From NCBI GenBank assembly GCA_001804805.1, contig MHBH01000082.1, positions 1-59,341 of the forward strand: a stretch of DNA of 59,341 bases. The letters are read 5' to 3'. Shown here piece by piece: positions 7,855-16,104 of the stretch; positions within the stretch are counted from its first letter, which is position 1, and each line of letters begins with the position of its first letter. The position numbers and the translations under genes were made by a program. The DNA is from Lentisphaerae bacterium GWF2_49_21. GTDB taxonomy: Bacteria; Verrucomicrobiota; Lentisphaeria; Victivallales; GWF2-50-93. The notes under the pieces are model-generated. The model ran no database searches. It saw only the letters and a program-made list of their open reading frames with translations, and was not told the DNA's origin.

Positions 7855-8919
7855 ATGGCTACATTGCGCGAGAATCTGCTGAGATCTTTGAGGAGACAGG
7901 GCTTTGAGAAGGTTCCGATCGATCCGAACTCGTTCTGTCCGGACCAGCTCGAGGCCTTCAAGAAACGCTTTGGCAATACCGACTATCACAAATGGTTCGG
8001 TTCGCCGTGCAGGGGACTGGGCATCAGGGAGGAACAGAAGTTTACAGACTGGAGGAAATACTACCGCCATGAGGAACTTCCACCCGACACCACCTTCAGT
8101 TCTTCCGGAGTAGGACACTCGCACCAGCCGGGATGTTTCCATATGACCCGAATGCACCATCCTTTGAAGGGAGAAGATCGCACAGTCGATGAGATCAGGA
8201 ATTATCCGCTTCCGAAGTTCCACACGGACGCCCTCTCCGAGGCGAAGAAAAGGATTGAAGACCTGAAAAAGGAAGGTCTCGCCTCGATGGTCGGCATGGC
8301 ATGCACTATATGGGAAGGTTCCTGGTACATGCGTTCCATGGAAGATCTCATGATCGACATGCTCAGCGAAGATGAACGGGCCACAGTTCTCCTTGACAGG
8401 ATAACCGATCTTTCCTGTGAGAGGATCCGCATTGCCGCGAAGGCCGGCACGGACTTAGTCCAGCTCGGTGATGACATCGGCATGCAGTCAACCCCAATGA
8501 TGAGCGTCGAGCTTTGGCGTCAATGGCTCAAGCCGAGACTTGCCAAGGTGATAGCCGAGGCCAGGAACATCAAGCCCGACATACTTGTGTTCTACCATTC
8601 CTGCGGATTCGTCCTGCCGTTCCTTGAGGATTTGATAGAGGTAGGAGTCGACATATTGAATCCTGTGCAGCCGGAATGCATGAAGTTCGAAGATGTGCAC
8701 AAACTTGTCGGCGGAAGGATGTCGTTTTGGAGCACGATTGGCACGCAGACCACACTTCCTTTCGGCAAACCCGAAGAAGTGAAAGAAGTTATATTTAAGA
8801 ATCTCCGTATCTGCGGCAAGCAGGGCGGAATAGTGATTGGCCCCACGCACATGGTGGAGCCTGAAGTCCCCTGGGAGAACCTTGTAGCCATGAAGGAAGC
8901 CTGCGAAAAATTTTCGTAA
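7855..8919 (+). CDS. UroD/MtaA-like family protein (pair 1)
   Basis: A 354-residue protein of the uroporphyrinogen decarboxylase superfamily. The members expanded in this type of organism are closer to the corrinoid-linked methyltransferases MtaA/CmuA than to haem-pathway HemE. Visible features are LGDDIGMQSTPMMSVELWRQWLKP, the zinc-type FYHSCGFVLPFLEDLIEVGVDILNPVQPECM, and a C-terminal barrel strand GGIVIGPTHMVEPEVPWENL. It likely acts on a methylated or decarboxylatable small molecule, but the substrate is unknown. It is divergent from an AraC gene, an arrangement repeated at 28.8 and 35.1 kb. A hairpin terminator overlaps its stop codon. Confidence 0.85.
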   Translation: MATLRENLLRSLRRQGFEKVPIDPNSFCPDQLEAFKKRFGNTDYHKWFGSPCRGLGIREEQKFTDWRKYYRHEELPPDTTFSSSGVGHSHQPGCFHMTRMHHPLKGEDRTVDEIRNYPLPKFHTDALSEAKKRIEDLKKEGLASMVGMACTIWEGSWYMRSMEDLMIDMLSEDERATVLLDRITDLSCERIRIAAKAGTDLVQLGDDIGMQSTPMMSVELWRQWLKPRLAKVIAEARNIKPDILVFYHSCGFVLPFLEDLIEVGVDILNPVQPECMKFEDVHKLVGGRMSFWSTIGTQTTLPFGKPEEVKEVIFKNLRICGKQGGIVIGPTHMVEPEVPWENLVAMKEACEKFS

Positions 8920-8944
8920 TAAATTTTCCGGACGGAAAATTTAT
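8919..8944. terminator. Stop-codon hairpin after the UroD-like gene
   Basis: Perfect 12-base arms ATAAATTTTCCG and CGGAAAATTTAT flank GA and start on the last base of the stop codon. No T-run follows beyond the stem itself, so termination is plausible but not certain. Confidence 0.55.
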
Positions 8945-9030
8945 ACCGCAGTCTTCATCACCGCACTCCAACGGATGTCTGCGACATCGTAGAACAAAGA
9001 AAGAATTGCAGGAAGGTTACTGTTACCGCT

Positions 9031-10032
9031 TTACTTAAGGCTCCGGGCTTTCCCGAGGGCGAACTTGAAGATGCGTTCAATGGCAGTCTTGTCGGTGTGG
9101 TATCCCGTCTGCTGGGTTGTCTGCTGGCGGATTACCAAAATGTCCATCCCATCCTGAAGGTTCCATTCAGCGCATATTCCCGGAGAACTCTTTACGAGCA
9201 GTCTGGATAGGAATGAACCCGTTTCCTTGCTAGTTTCTCTGGCTTCAGAGGCAACTTTTGACAGCGTATTCTTCATGCCAAGCCCGGACTTTGCAACAAG
9301 GACGCAGTAGAGGTACGGATAATCGGCTCCTTGAACGTTGTTAAGCACCACCTGGGTCTGTATGCCGAAGAAGTTTTCACCGATCGCCGGAATCTGCAGG
9401 ATCAGCTTGGCATCCACTGGCATCTCGCCTTTCTTCCCTTTTACGACCTCGAGCTGGACAGCCATGTTTTCACCATCCTTCTTATTTGCCTCCCAGATGG
9501 AATACGCATGCAGAAGGTTTTCCACTTTCACTGTCAGAGGGGCGTTAGTCAGTATGCGCCGGACCCCGGTCACCCAGTGAGGCAGCAGCAGGATGGTTGC
9601 ATCCACTGATATTGTAAAAGCAAGCCGGAGGTAACCGCAGGTAGACATGACAAAATAGAATAAAATGAAGATTCCCAGGACGGCAATTAGGGAAAAACAG
9701 CCCTGGGTGCATGTAATGTCGATGAAGCTCTGGTCCCAGGATTTGGATTTTTTAGCTACTTCAATGATCTTTTCCAGCTGTTTCTTGTCTCCGGCGCGCC
9801 ATTCCTTTTTTGAACCCATTTCCCCAGGGACGTTTGTGTATCCTTTTACAATTCCCATCATTGACGCCACAAGCAGGAAAACTGAGCCAATGACCACCCA
9901 GTCAAGAATCAGCTGTAACGCAAAACCTGCGAGAAGGAGCAACGCCATCACAGCCAGACGACTTGTATATGTCATCGATTTGGCGAAGACAAAATGGATC
10001 TCTCCGCAGCGTTTTGGATCAGGCAGCAGCAT
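9031..10032 (-). CDS. Multi-span membrane protein of the CHSA/radical SAM operon
   Basis: A 333-residue membrane protein of no recognised family. Hydrophobic segments lie at about 22-60 (two spans, LAVMALLLLAGFALQLILDW and VVIGSVFLLVASMMGIV) and about 115-160 (two spans). A soluble C-terminal half of about 170 residues ends basic (FKFALGKARSLK). The ATG at 10032 is chosen because GGAAGGAGGAAGC precedes it; the frame is open upstream only because it overlaps the radical SAM gene. The gene starts 14 bases inside that gene, so the two are translationally coupled. By position it may export, anchor or receive the modified CHSA-tailed protein. Confidence 0.8.
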   Translation of the reverse strand: MLLPDPKRCGEIHFVFAKSMTYTSRLAVMALLLLAGFALQLILDWVVIGSVFLLVASMMGIVKGYTNVPGEMGSKKEWRAGDKKQLEKIIEVAKKSKSWDQSFIDITCTQGCFSLIAVLGIFILFYFVMSTCGYLRLAFTISVDATILLLPHWVTGVRRILTNAPLTVKVENLLHAYSIWEANKKDGENMAVQLEVVKGKKGEMPVDAKLILQIPAIGENFFGIQTQVVLNNVQGADYPYLYCVLVAKSGLGMKNTLSKVASEARETSKETGSFLSRLLVKSSPGICAEWNLQDGMDILVIRQQTTQQTGYHTDKTAIERIFKFALGKARSLK

Positions 10033-11353
10033 GCTTCCTCCTTCCGAAAAGTTCGGCGGTGCCCATCGCGGACCAGTAGAGCGGACACGCTCCTGCGCAG
10101 GCCGCAAATTTTCCACATCCGTCGCATTCTCCGGGGGCATACTCCTTCTTTCTGAAGAACACAGAGGAAGCGGAGTTCCATACTTCTGAGAACGGTTGGC
10201 GCAGCAGGTTTCCTACGGACTGCGGATAGCTTGAACATGGAAGGACATCTCCGTTCGGAGCAACGCTCAGGAGCCCGTCGCAGGCAGCACAGCTCTTGTT
10301 GCCGAATCCTTCCGCAAGAGGATTGAAGATGCACATCGGAGTGGGGGAATACCACATGAAATCAATTCCAAGCCGGCGCGTCTCGTTCCTGACAGGCTCG
10401 ATGACGGGCCATATTTCACTGTATGAAACCTGCAGGTTAGAATTAACTGCGCTCCCGGTGGGGATGACCATGTTCATGGACATACGCTTCATTCCGAGCT
10501 TGGAGACTGTCCGGACAATATCCACAAGATGATTGGAGTTTTTAGAATTTATCGTTGTGTTCGTATGGACATGTATCCCGGCTTTTTTCAAAGAAGATAT
10601 TCCTGACATGGTCTTTTCAAAGGATCCTGGAATTTCAGTGAGGTTGTCGTGTATTTCCGCGGTCGGACCTTCAAGCGAGACCTGTGCAGAGTTCAATCCC
10701 GCCTTGTGCAGGCGTTCAGCCCTGTCGTTCCCCGCGAGAAGAGTTCCGTTAGTGATCAGATTCACTCTCAATCCAATATTCTTTGCGCCGGACACAAGCT
10801 CCTCGAGATCATTCCTGAGCAATGGCTCTCCTCCGGTGAAGCTGACCGACGGGACTTTGGCATCATTGCGGATCACTTTGAGAATCTTGAGAATTTCCTT
10901 TGTTGACATTTCAGACGCATCGCCATCCTTGCGCTGGCATCCGCAGGCTGCGTAGCAGAACCTGCATTTCAGATTGCATCGGTAGGTCACTGCGATCTCC
11001 GAGAGCACTGGAAGAGTATTGAAGGATCCGGAATACTGTTCGATCGAAACTGCCTTCCTGCCTCTTCCTTCACCAAGGCATCCGGTCATGAGGCTGCGAA
11101 AATCGCAGAGGAAATGGAACAGCTCCCTCCTGCGGTCATCATTGTCGCCGATCTTGGCGGACAGATTGGCGAATGAACCACCTTCCTTCATGAATTTCAG
11201 CACCTTGAATCCGGTGCTGTTAAGTTTCATTGCGCGGTTTGGAAGGATGATCAGCAGGAGGTCCTTCTCACGCACGTCGAAATGCGGACTGATATGGGAG
11301 AAATAGTCGTCCACCCATGAGAAAGCATCCTTGTTTTTCCATGTTTCAATCAA
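10019..11353 (-). CDS. PqqD-like/radical SAM/SPASM peptide-modifying enzyme
   Basis: A 444-residue putative peptide maturase. Residues about 1-95 look like a PqqD-type recognition domain (AMKLNSTGFKVLKFMKEGG). The radical SAM barrel carries CNLKCRFC (C126, C130, C133) and the SAM-binding SFTGGEPLL. A SPASM-type region for auxiliary clusters holds C341, C355, C358, C373, C410, C413, C419 and C423. The start is a TTG at 11353: GGAGGTG lies six bases upstream, and the TTG overlaps the TGA of the CHSA-tail gene (TTGA). This excludes a long N-terminal extension running antiparallel through the repeat. Overlap with both neighbours makes the tail the obvious substrate. The chemistry (thioether, epimerisation, other) is not readable. 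Confidence 0.92.
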   Translation of the reverse strand: MIETWKNKDAFSWVDDYFSHISPHFDVREKDLLLIILPNRAMKLNSTGFKVLKFMKEGGSFANLSAKIGDNDDRRRELFHFLCDFRSLMTGCLGEGRGRKAVSIEQYSGSFNTLPVLSEIAVTYRCNLKCRFCYAACGCQRKDGDASEMSTKEILKILKVIRNDAKVPSVSFTGGEPLLRNDLEELVSGAKNIGLRVNLITNGTLLAGNDRAERLHKAGLNSAQVSLEGPTAEIHDNLTEIPGSFEKTMSGISSLKKAGIHVHTNTTINSKNSNHLVDIVRTVSKLGMKRMSMNMVIPTGSAVNSNLQVSYSEIWPVIEPVRNETRRLGIDFMWYSPTPMCIFNPLAEGFGNKSCAACDGLLSVAPNGDVLPCSSYPQSVGNLLRQPFSEVWNSASSVFFRKKEYAPGECDGCGKFAACAGACPLYWSAMGTAELFGRRKHAAA

Positions 11354-13065
11354 TGTCCACCTCCGCTGACGCAGGCTGAATGGCATGCAGAATGACATGC
11401 CGAGTGACACGCCGAATGGCAGGCAGAATGACATGCTGAATGGCACGCCGAATGGCATGCATCGTGGCAAGCAGTATGAACAAAACATCCCTGATAGCAT
11501 GCAGGACTGTCCATGAAACTCTTGTAGTCTCCGGATATTCCGGTCATCGCGTCCAGACTGCCCTGGACCACCTCGGGTACGGGATTGGCCATGGCCTGCT
11601 GGGAATTGTTGTGATAGCAATGGTAGCTGTTGTAGAACCAATAAGGATAATAGTTGTCGTCATTTTGCGGAAGAAGGTTCTTGTTCGCATCTTCAGTTGT
11701 CGGGGATTTCCTATCAAATGATTCCTTGAATTTGTCCGTGTAATATTCCGTAGTCGCTTCAGGGTCCGCGTCCCATGATTTCCTGCGCATTTCATCCACC
11801 ATATGGTTTATCAGTCCTCTCACCTTCTCCTGATTGAGCCTGCCGTCGGCACCGACAGCTCCAACAAGCAGTTTTTCGAATTCATCCAGGTTCGCATTCG
11901 GATTCAGGACATCGATACGGCCGTCCTCATGAAGGCTGACCACTCCATGGTTATGGAGTTTCCCTAGCATTATACCCAAAATACGGTTGACAGGAAGGCC
12001 GATGAACAAGGCCGACTCAAGGACGGAAAGATTCGGGATCTTCCCTTTTTCCCTGAAAGTTGTGATGATCATCTTCGGGGGAGTCCAATCCTGGTCGATC
12101 CAGCTGACATCTGTAAGTCCGTCTGCGGCCTTCAGCATGCTGTTATGCTTGCCTATTACGATTACGAAAAATGCCATGCACAGGATAAAAGCCATCACTG
12201 CCAGAACGATGATAGAATATTTCCTTATATTTTCATTGGAATATTTATTACTTTCCTTTGTCGATGGAACTGCGGGTTTATCCTGGATTGTCTTTTCACC
12301 TGCCGGCTGGGATACGATAAGCCTTGTATTCAAGTTTTGAGCTTGCCGTGCAGGCAGATTGAAGATGGAGGAGTCGATGTATTCCTGTATGATGAAATGA
12401 CCTTTTACCGGCACATTCTCCCAATGAATGAGCTGCATCAGCCAGAATTTCCCGTTATATTCCTGCGCACGGTAGTCCATCTTGTATTTTGAGTTCATCC
12501 ATTGTTCGGTCAGGATTTTCCTTGAAAGGTCTTCGCGGGAGGCTTTGTCGTCGGGAAGTTCCATGGGCCAGTATATCTTCAGGGTATAGTGTCCGAGAGG
12601 ATCTTCCCACTGCACCGGCGCCCAGTTGAGGACCACGAGTTTCTTTCCATCGGCAGAAGTTGTTTGTGCAAGATTTCCGGATTCACCCAGATCAGTTCCA
12701 TAGGTCAGGTTGTAGACGATACGTCCGTTTGACACCGAAGCTCCGTTTGCCAGGATCACATCGTATTTTATGCTGCTGACCGGCTTGATGGAAAGATCAT
12801 ACCGTTTGTTCTGGGAATCCAGGGCATAGCAGCGGCTCATGTCGAAGTGGGGTGTGCCGGTATATCCTTCGAAATAGAATCCGTGGAGGTTGAACCCCCG
12901 TGGATTGATTGCGACCTGATAGACGACGGTAGCCTTGCCGTCAGGTCGCAGTGAAAGTGAAACCTCTGCGAATTCCCAGTCGATCGCCATGGATGCCATG
13001 ACTGAAGACACCATGAGCAGCAATGAGAGGAATATTTTACCTATGAATGGGACTTTAATTCTCAT
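11350..13065 (-). CDS. DUF2207-like membrane protein with C-terminal (Cys-His-Ser-Ala)7 tail
   Basis: A 571-residue protein. A signal peptide (about 1-26) precedes an extracytoplasmic beta-rich domain (about 28-240). A transmembrane helix follows at 283-305, and the soluble part contains a DUF2207-like helical segment (LSVLESALFIGLPVNRILGIML). An acidic, Tyr/Trp-rich linker leads to the tail, which has 11 cysteines between 523 and 565: CYQG, CFVHTA, CHDA, seven CHSA units (537-564), then CVSGGGH. Topology puts the tail in the cytoplasm, reachable by the downstream radical SAM enzyme, whose start codon overlaps this stop. The tail may be a modified peptide or a metal-binding module. No strong ribosome site precedes the ATG. 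The gene is divergent from the GntR gene at 13172. Confidence 0.88.
   Translation of the reverse strand: MRIKVPFIGKIFLSLLLMVSSVMASMAIDWEFAEVSLSLRPDGKATVVYQVAINPRGFNLHGFYFEGYTGTPHFDMSRCYALDSQNKRYDLSIKPVSSIKYDVILANGASVSNGRIVYNLTYGTDLGESGNLAQTTSADGKKLVVLNWAPVQWEDPLGHYTLKIYWPMELPDDKASREDLSRKILTEQWMNSKYKMDYRAQEYNGKFWLMQLIHWENVPVKGHFIIQEYIDSSIFNLPARQAQNLNTRLIVSQPAGEKTIQDKPAVPSTKESNKYSNENIRKYSIIVLAVMAFILCMAFFVIVIGKHNSMLKAADGLTDVSWIDQDWTPPKMIITTFREKGKIPNLSVLESALFIGLPVNRILGIMLGKLHNHGVVSLHEDGRIDVLNPNANLDEFEKLLVGAVGADGRLNQEKVRGLINHMVDEMRRKSWDADPEATTEYYTDKFKESFDRKSPTTEDANKNLLPQNDDNYYPYWFYNSYHCYHNNSQQAMANPVPEVVQGSLDAMTGISGDYKSFMDSPACYQGCFVHTACHDACHSACHSACHSACHSACHSACHSACHSACVSGGGH
11356..11487 (-). repeat. 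Coding tandem repeat for Cys-His-Ser-Ala units
   Basis: Twelve-base units encode CHDA then CHSA seven times, plus the flanking cysteines. Third positions vary freely (TGC/TGT, CAT/CAC, TCA/TCT/TCG, GCA/GCC/GCG) while every amino acid is kept. Confidence 0.9.
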
Positions 13066-13143
13066 AAGCGTTAAACATAAGGCGATACAGCATGAAAGTC
13101 AAAAATTCATGGGAAATCCTGTTTCCTGCTTGTATCATCTTGT

Positions 13144-13170
13144 TATTAGTGTATTATTTCACTAATACAC
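13144..13170. promoter_or_regulatory. Operator of the GntR/YtrA regulator
   Basis: Two overlapping inverted repeats, TATTAGTG...CACTAATA (13144-13167) and GTGTATTA...TAATACAC (13149-13170), end one base before the regulator's ATG. The position fits autorepression, as is usual for YtrA-type regulators. No separate Shine-Dalgarno is visible, so the message may be leaderless. Confidence 0.65.
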
Positions 13171-13171
13171 A

Positions 13172-13564
13172 ATGATAATAACAATAGACACGCACAGTGG
13201 AATGCCGATTTTCCGGCAGATCTTCGACCAGATCAGCCGTCAGATCCTGACCGGACAGCTCCAGCCCGGCGAACAGCTGCCTCCTATAAGGGAATTTTCC
13301 ACGGAGCTAAAAATAAATCCAATGACCCTGAGCAAGGTCTACTCCATGCTTGAGTCGGAAGGTTTTCTTGAAAGGCGCCGAGGCATCGGACTTTTTGTAA
13401 AGAAAATGGGGAGTTCGGAAAGTTCATCTGTCAAAACCGAGCTTGCAGAGGAAATCCTCAAAGACGCGGCTGTAAATATTTCCCAGCTTGGAATCGATGA
13501 GGATGTTGCCATGAAGATTTTTTCCAAGCACTATAAAAAATACAGGAACAAACCGGAGGAATGA
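13172..13564 (+). CDS. GntR family regulator, YtrA subfamily
   Basis: A 130-residue repressor with the N-terminal winged helix of GntR proteins: PIFRQIFDQISRQILTGQLQPGEQLPPIREFSTELKINPMTLSKVYSMLESEGFLERRRGIGLFV. A short helical tail takes the place of an effector domain, which defines the YtrA group controlling ABC transporters. It overlaps none of its neighbours but is four bases from the ABC ATPase gene, so the three genes form an operon. An inverted-repeat operator touches its start codon. Confidence 0.93.
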   Translation: MIITIDTHSGMPIFRQIFDQISRQILTGQLQPGEQLPPIREFSTELKINPMTLSKVYSMLESEGFLERRRGIGLFVKKMGSSESSSVKTELAEEILKDAAVNISQLGIDEDVAMKIFSKHYKKYRNKPEE

Positions 13565-13568
13565 TATC

Positions 13569-14474
13569 ATGAATACGGAATCCATTGTAAAAATATCCAG
13601 TCTCTCGAAGAATTTCGGTAATGTTGTAGCCTTGAACAAAATCAATCTTGATATCAAGTCCGGCAGCATTATCGGCCTGCTCGGTGAAAACGGCTGTGGC
13701 AAAAGCACGCTCCTACGTAATATTGTCGGCCTGTATCTGCCAGACAGCGGAACATGTGAGACGCTTGGCCAGTCCGCAAAGGATCTTGATGGGGATACCC
13801 TTTCAAAGATAGGATATGTCCATCAGGATGCGGATCTCATCTCCTGGCTCAAGGTTCCCAGTCTTATTAGCTATGTGTCAAGCTACTATAAGAATTGGAA
13901 CAAGGATCTGGTGGATAAATTCGTCAGGGACTTCGAGATACCTATGAACAGGATGATCGGTGGGCTTTCGCCCGGGGAAAAACAGAGGATTTCCATTCTG
14001 ATCGCGATCGCCTTTGAACCGAAGCTCCTGATTCTTGACGAACCGGCGGCGGCTCTTGATCCACTTGCAAGGATGAAATTCCTCGATACGCTGATGGAAT
14101 ACATACAGACTCCTGACAGGACGATCATCATCTCCTCTCACATCCTTACAGACATCGAAAAGATAATCGACCATGCTGTCATCATGCACAGGGGCCATGT
14201 AATCCGCGACTGCACATTTGACGATCTCAAGGAGGAATTTGTCGAACTTACACTGACGTCGACTTCAGCCGACCTGCCGGATAAGATCCCTTTTGAGGGA
14301 ATCGTCTCTTGCAGAAAGGATAAGAAACGGGCGGTTCTGACTGTAAAGAATACCGGATTAGACAAAATCCGGGAGCTTGAGGACTCATTGTCCTGCAAAA
14401 TAGAATCGCGGCATCTTTCGCTGGAAGAGATCTACAGGATAATCATGACTTCGGCAAAGGGGAAGCGGCTATGA
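13569..14474 (+). CDS. ABC transporter ATP-binding protein
   Basis: A 301-residue ATPase subunit. Walker A is GENGCGKST (39-47), the Q-loop is GYVHQDADL, the signature is LSPGEKQR, Walker B is LLILDEP followed by AALDP, and the H-switch is IIISSHI. A C-terminal domain of about 80 residues follows, as in YtrB/BcrA-type ATPases that work with a single large permease. It sits four bases after the GntR gene and overlaps the permease gene by four bases (ATGA). The substrate is unknown; YtrA-linked systems often answer to cell-wall stress or antibiotics. Confidence 0.95.
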   Translation: MNTESIVKISSLSKNFGNVVALNKINLDIKSGSIIGLLGENGCGKSTLLRNIVGLYLPDSGTCETLGQSAKDLDGDTLSKIGYVHQDADLISWLKVPSLISYVSSYYKNWNKDLVDKFVRDFEIPMNRMIGGLSPGEKQRISILIAIAFEPKLLILDEPAAALDPLARMKFLDTLMEYIQTPDRTIIISSHILTDIEKIIDHAVIMHRGHVIRDCTFDDLKEEFVELTLTSTSADLPDKIPFEGIVSCRKDKKRAVLTVKNTGLDKIRELEDSLSCKIESRHLSLEEIYRIIMTSAKGKRL

Positions 14475-15871
14475 ATCCGCTATTACAAAATTTCAGGCTG
14501 ATCACGAGATCATGGATTGGATGGATGTGCATAACTACATTTTTATTTGTATCAGGTTATTACTTTTATATTTCAATATTTCAAGATAAAACCTCTTTTG
14601 GAGATTTGACATTTGATATTTTTATGACGAATATCATGGCAAGCTTTTTTTTGACTTTCTTAACAATAGAATTAATTAAGAAACCTTTTATTTTTATGCT
14701 GCCGTCATATATACGGAAATCAAGGAAGTTCGTTTTCACATCCGCCATAGTTTTCAACATTCTTATTTTTCTTCTGATTGTCTGCATTATTCTAATCAGG
14801 GGAAGCATGCCTGTCGAAGATCTGGCAAATTCTTGGATTCTTCCCCCTACAGGGATTTTGATTTTTATTGTCATGGTTTATTCGTATTCTAGTAGGAGTG
14901 GAACAATCACAATATTCGCACTTTGTCTATACCTAGGTTTTTCCAACGATAACATGAAAAATATAAATACGCTATATGATATTTTCATCGTGAGATTTCC
15001 CTTGGTGATGATCCTGATTGATCTTGGCATTCTATTGTTAGTTTGGAAGGTTGTTGGGGAAAGAAGGTATTTACGTAATGCCTATTTGTACTTAAACAGG
15101 AAAAAAGCAGGATCATATCAGAAAGGCGAAAGTGGAATAATTGAACAATATTTTATAGAATTACTCCAGAGATGCCGTATTGCCAATATAAGAAATATTC
15201 TTGGCGCGATATACGAACTTCCACTTTTCGCCGGTGTATCGTCCTTAAAGAACGTTGGAATGTTCTTTATCCTGATTCCAGCGGTCATCTTGCTGTTTTC
15301 GGGATATTTCATGCAAAATAAGAAGGATGTCGACTATTTCCTGCCTGTCGTAATTCTTGCAGGTGTCATATGGGTAGGATGTACCCATCTTCTGTTTAAA
15401 TTCAAGTTTTTTCCAGCCCAGAGTAGGAAGGAAAAACCAAAGATTGCTATTTCAGCGAGTCTTGTGATGACAACATTGTTATGCATTTATATTTTCTTTC
15501 TGAATTTTATCATATCTGAAATTTTCCCATATTTTCCGGTGATAAGTTATCAAGGGCAAAATTTTGAGTTTTCATGTCCTCTGAATTATACGATAGCCTT
15601 GCTGCCAATGTTCATTTATCCAATTGTAGGGACTGTGTCGCTGGTCGCAAGAATAATCAGTCCCAGGCATCAAACTTACATGGAAATGGGGGTGTTTATG
15701 CTGTTTTGTTTTGGATATATCCCTATTATTATCTTTTCCGGATGTCATTTTTCAGACATAAATCAGCTCATTTATTTTTCCCCAGCGGTATGGATTTTCT
15801 TCCTTATCCTCCTGAACTACTATTATTCCCTGGCCGACCTTGTAGGACAAAGCGAAGAGAAGCTACAGTAA
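14471..15871 (+). CDS. ABC transporter permease
   Basis: A 466-residue polytopic membrane protein with about twelve hydrophobic segments, for example MCITTFLFVSGYYFYISIF near the N-terminus, VFNILIFLLIVCIILI, MFFILIPAVILLFSGYF and a C-terminal IWIFFLILLNYYYS-like span. Base composition is more AT-rich than in the ATPase gene. It overlaps the ATPase gene (ATGA), so the two are surely partners. No family-specific motif was found beyond this context. Confidence 0.85.
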   Translation: MNPLLQNFRLITRSWIGWMCITTFLFVSGYYFYISIFQDKTSFGDLTFDIFMTNIMASFFLTFLTIELIKKPFIFMLPSYIRKSRKFVFTSAIVFNILIFLLIVCIILIRGSMPVEDLANSWILPPTGILIFIVMVYSYSSRSGTITIFALCLYLGFSNDNMKNINTLYDIFIVRFPLVMILIDLGILLLVWKVVGERRYLRNAYLYLNRKKAGSYQKGESGIIEQYFIELLQRCRIANIRNILGAIYELPLFAGVSSLKNVGMFFILIPAVILLFSGYFMQNKKDVDYFLPVVILAGVIWVGCTHLLFKFKFFPAQSRKEKPKIAISASLVMTTLLCIYIFFLNFIISEIFPYFPVISYQGQNFEFSCPLNYTIALLPMFIYPIVGTVSLVARIISPRHQTYMEMGVFMLFCFGYIPIIIFSGCHFSDINQLIYFSPAVWIFFLILLNYYYSLADLVGQSEEKLQ

Positions 15872-15896
15872 TAAAATTTCCAGACGGAAATTTTAT
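15871..15896. terminator. Stop-codon hairpin after the ABC permease
   Basis: Perfect 11-base arms ATAAAATTTCC and GGAAATTTTAT flank AGAC and begin on the last base of the stop codon. It is of the same family as the hairpin at 8919. Confidence 0.55.
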
Positions 15897-16104
15897 AAGA
15901 TGTACGAAATCTTATCCCCATACGCTTTATTTATAGGGAAAAACATGTATTTATTGAAATTTTTAGGAGGAAATGGCGTATTGTAAGATTAAATGCCGAA
16001 AGGAGGGGCAGGGGGGTGGAAGGTAGAAGAGAGTTTAGATTCACGAATCAATAGGAATATTTGGTGACTGGTCGAAATCAACAAAAAGAGGAGAACAGGA
16101 TACA

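Noticed and set aside
10019-11353. Anaerobic sulfatase maturase for the sulfatase at 41875
   Set aside because: It shares the radical SAM/SPASM plan, but an N-terminal PqqD-like region and coupling to the CHSA-tail gene point to that tail instead; no sulfatase is nearby.
11356-11487. His-Xaa-Ser type (HXS) peptide system
   Set aside because: The units read Cys-His-Ser-Ala, so His and Ser are adjacent; the HXS spacing is absent and the other Hxs genes are not present.
11354-11641. Long N-terminal extension of the radical SAM frame (MPFGVPFSMSFC-type repeats)
   Set aside because: It is the other-frame reading of the CHSA repeat; a good ribosome site and stop overlap fix the start at 11353.
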